6,579 nt of DNA from Bacillota bacterium. Lineage in GTDB: Bacteria; Bacillota_I; Bacilli_A; Acholeplasmatales; Acholeplasmataceae. Position 1 is the stretch's first letter. The number at the start of each line of letters is the position of its first letter. Positions 6,027 to 6,579 of this stretch are shown here, piece after piece. Below the pieces are notes generated by a model that saw nothing but the letters and a program-made list of their open reading frames with translations, had not been told where the DNA came from and did no database searches. A program made the translations under genes and the position numbers. The stretch is taken from the NCBI GenBank assembly GCA_006226985.1, contig SBGC01000168.1, positions 1 through 6,579 of the forward strand, given 5' to 3'.

Positions 6027-6539
6027 TTATTCGTCTTTTTGATTTCTATCATCTGGTTCAGCATTAATGATCGTTCTAAATTTCTTTTTAAACTCGCTTG
6101 AAACATTAGTCCATCCATATTTTTGTGGGAAAAATATTGTATTGATAATAGGAATAAGTAAGAAAATAATCCACGTTGGATGCCAACTTCCTGTTCCTAA
6201 TCCAATGCCAATAAATGCCATTGTTACCGTAAAACTAACTAATTTTCTCGGTTCAAGTCTTCCTGCATAAATAAAATTAACTAGAGGGATAAGTAAGAAG
6301 ACAACCCATCCTGGATTCCACAAATCATAACCAAATCCAAGAACTAAGAAAACAGTTAATGCGATGAGTGGTGTTGCTTCTGATAAGCGTTTTTTGAAAT
6401 TGCCTGTGAATAATAATGTTGAAATCGGTATCAACAAGAAAAACACAAGACCTAAGCTCCAGTTATCAAAGTATAATCCTGATAACAAGAATAAAAATAT
6501 GGCAATCATCGGTGTTGCAGCTAATATACGACGTTTCAT
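6027..6539 (-). CDS. Small membrane protein with three tandem two-helix repeats, function unknown
   Basis: This 170-residue hydrophobic protein is of no family that I can name with confidence. It consists of three tandem units at about residues 7-49, 54-95 and 100-139, each predicted to cross the membrane twice. Each unit carries a tryptophan-containing turn followed by the invariant FLLIP: NWSLGLVFFLLIP (26-38), LWNPGWVVFLLIP (73-85) and SWHPTWIIFLLIP (118-130). Two units open with ATP-[LM]-IA. Six helices are expected in all, with a charged cytoplasmic-looking tail (about 140-170, rich in K, D, E). ATG 6539 is chosen over GTG 6548 because AAGGAAGTGA at 6554-6545, nearly a perfect anti-16S match, stands 5 bases before the ATG and overlaps the GTG. 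The gene converges on the galactan operon and shares its terminator, with no evident functional link. The W-P-x-W-hydrophobic-FLLIP motif occurs, as I recall, in small Firmicutes membrane proteins and regulator tails. Confidence 0.85.
   Translation of the reverse strand: MKRRILAATPMIAIFLFLLSGLYFDNWSLGLVFFLLIPISTLLFTGNFKKRLSEATPLIALTVFLVLGFGYDLWNPGWVVFLLIPLVNFIYAGRLEPRKLVSFTVTMAFIGIGLGTGSWHPTWIIFLLIPIINTIFFPQKYGWTNVSSEFKKKFRTIINAEPDDRNQKDE
6123..6521 (-). repeat. Triple in-frame tandem repeat (about 45-47 codons) in the membrane protein gene
   Basis: The FLLIP motifs lie at residues 34-38, 81-85 and 126-130, giving periods of 47 and 45 codons. The duplication is still visible in DNA between the second and third units. 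Plus-strand segments 6151-6185 and 6286-6320, 135 bases apart, match at 27 of 35 positions, including a shared ATAAGTAAGAA. Confidence 0.75.
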
Positions 6540-6544
6540 TGATT

Positions 6545-6554
6545 TCACTTCCTT
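6545..6554 (-). promoter_or_regulatory. Ribosome binding site AAGGAAGTGA deciding ATG 6539
   Basis: Read on the minus strand, this sequence matches the consensus AAGGAGGTGA at 9 of 10 positions. Its spacing is 5 bases to ATG 6539. A GTG at 6548 lies inside it and so cannot be the start. Confidence 0.8.
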
Positions 6555-6569
6555 TATGTTTTTAATTTT

Positions 6570-6575
6570 ATCATA
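6570..6575 (-). promoter_or_regulatory. Possible -10 element TATGAT for the minus-strand gene
   Basis: TATGAT, read on the minus strand, lies about 30 bases upstream of ATG 6539 in an AT-rich leader. The matching -35 region would fall outside the window, so this is only a weak candidate. Confidence 0.25.
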
Positions 6576-6579
6576 TGTT

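Noticed and set aside
6067..6270. Open plus-strand frame of 67 codons
   Set aside because: It is antisense to the repeat membrane protein gene, whose strong ribosome binding site and repeat structure show it is the real coding strand.
6539..6548. GTG 6548 as the start of the minus-strand gene
   Set aside because: The GTG is part of the ribosome binding site AAGGAAGTGA; ATG 6539 has the proper spacing.
1..6579. CRISPR array, mobile element, tRNA/rRNA, riboswitch or defence system
   Set aside because: No regularly spaced direct repeats, transposase or recombinase motifs, cloverleaf-like sequence or recognisable riboswitch core were seen; nearly all bases are accounted for by the six genes and two hairpins.

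Overview
The window is AT-rich (roughly one third G+C by eye) and densely packed. It reads as part of a low-GC Gram-positive (Firmicutes/Mollicutes-like) chromosome. Supporting signs are lipoprotein signal peptides with a lipobox, strong AGGAGG-type ribosome binding sites, and a MalEFG-type sugar importer with no ATPase gene beside it. UGA is a stop codon here: the first permease gene ends in TGA, and tryptophan is written TGG throughout. This excludes Mycoplasma/Spiroplasma-type code 4. It fits Acholeplasma, Izemoplasma or Haloplasma-like lineages or ordinary Firmicutes. I cannot name the organism.

Layout: positions 2-5992 hold five plus-strand genes in one tight run, with gaps of 8-13 bases or overlaps, so they are almost certainly one operon. 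In order they are: the C-terminal part of a sugar-binding protein (its start lies outside the window); a MalF-type permease with a long, internally duplicated N-terminal membrane extension; a MalG-type permease starting at TTG inside the previous stop codon; a lipoprotein with an Ig-like stalk and two carbohydrate-binding beta-sandwich modules; and a lipoprotein GH53 endo-beta-1,4-galactanase. A perfect 12-bp hairpin closes the operon. A convergent minus-strand gene (6027-6539) encodes a small membrane protein made of three copies of a roughly 46-residue, two-helix unit.

How the genes work together (inference from family knowledge): the surface-anchored GH53 enzyme cuts beta-1,4-galactan (pectic galactan or arabinogalactan I side chains). 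The double-CBM lipoprotein probably holds the polymer or large fragments at the membrane. The binding protein and two permeases import the galacto-oligosaccharides, powered by a shared MsmX-like ATPase encoded elsewhere. The order binding protein - permease - permease - x - galactanase parallels Bacillus subtilis ganS-ganP-ganQ-ganA-ganB. Here the intracellular beta-galactosidase position (ganA) is taken by the CBM lipoprotein.

The most unusual items are a terminator-like perfect hairpin embedded in the signal-peptide codons of the galactanase gene, the free-standing CBM lipoprotein, and the duplicated N-terminal domain of the MalF-type permease. I see no CRISPR array, tRNA, rRNA, insertion sequence or defence system, and no gene-free stretch over 300 bases.
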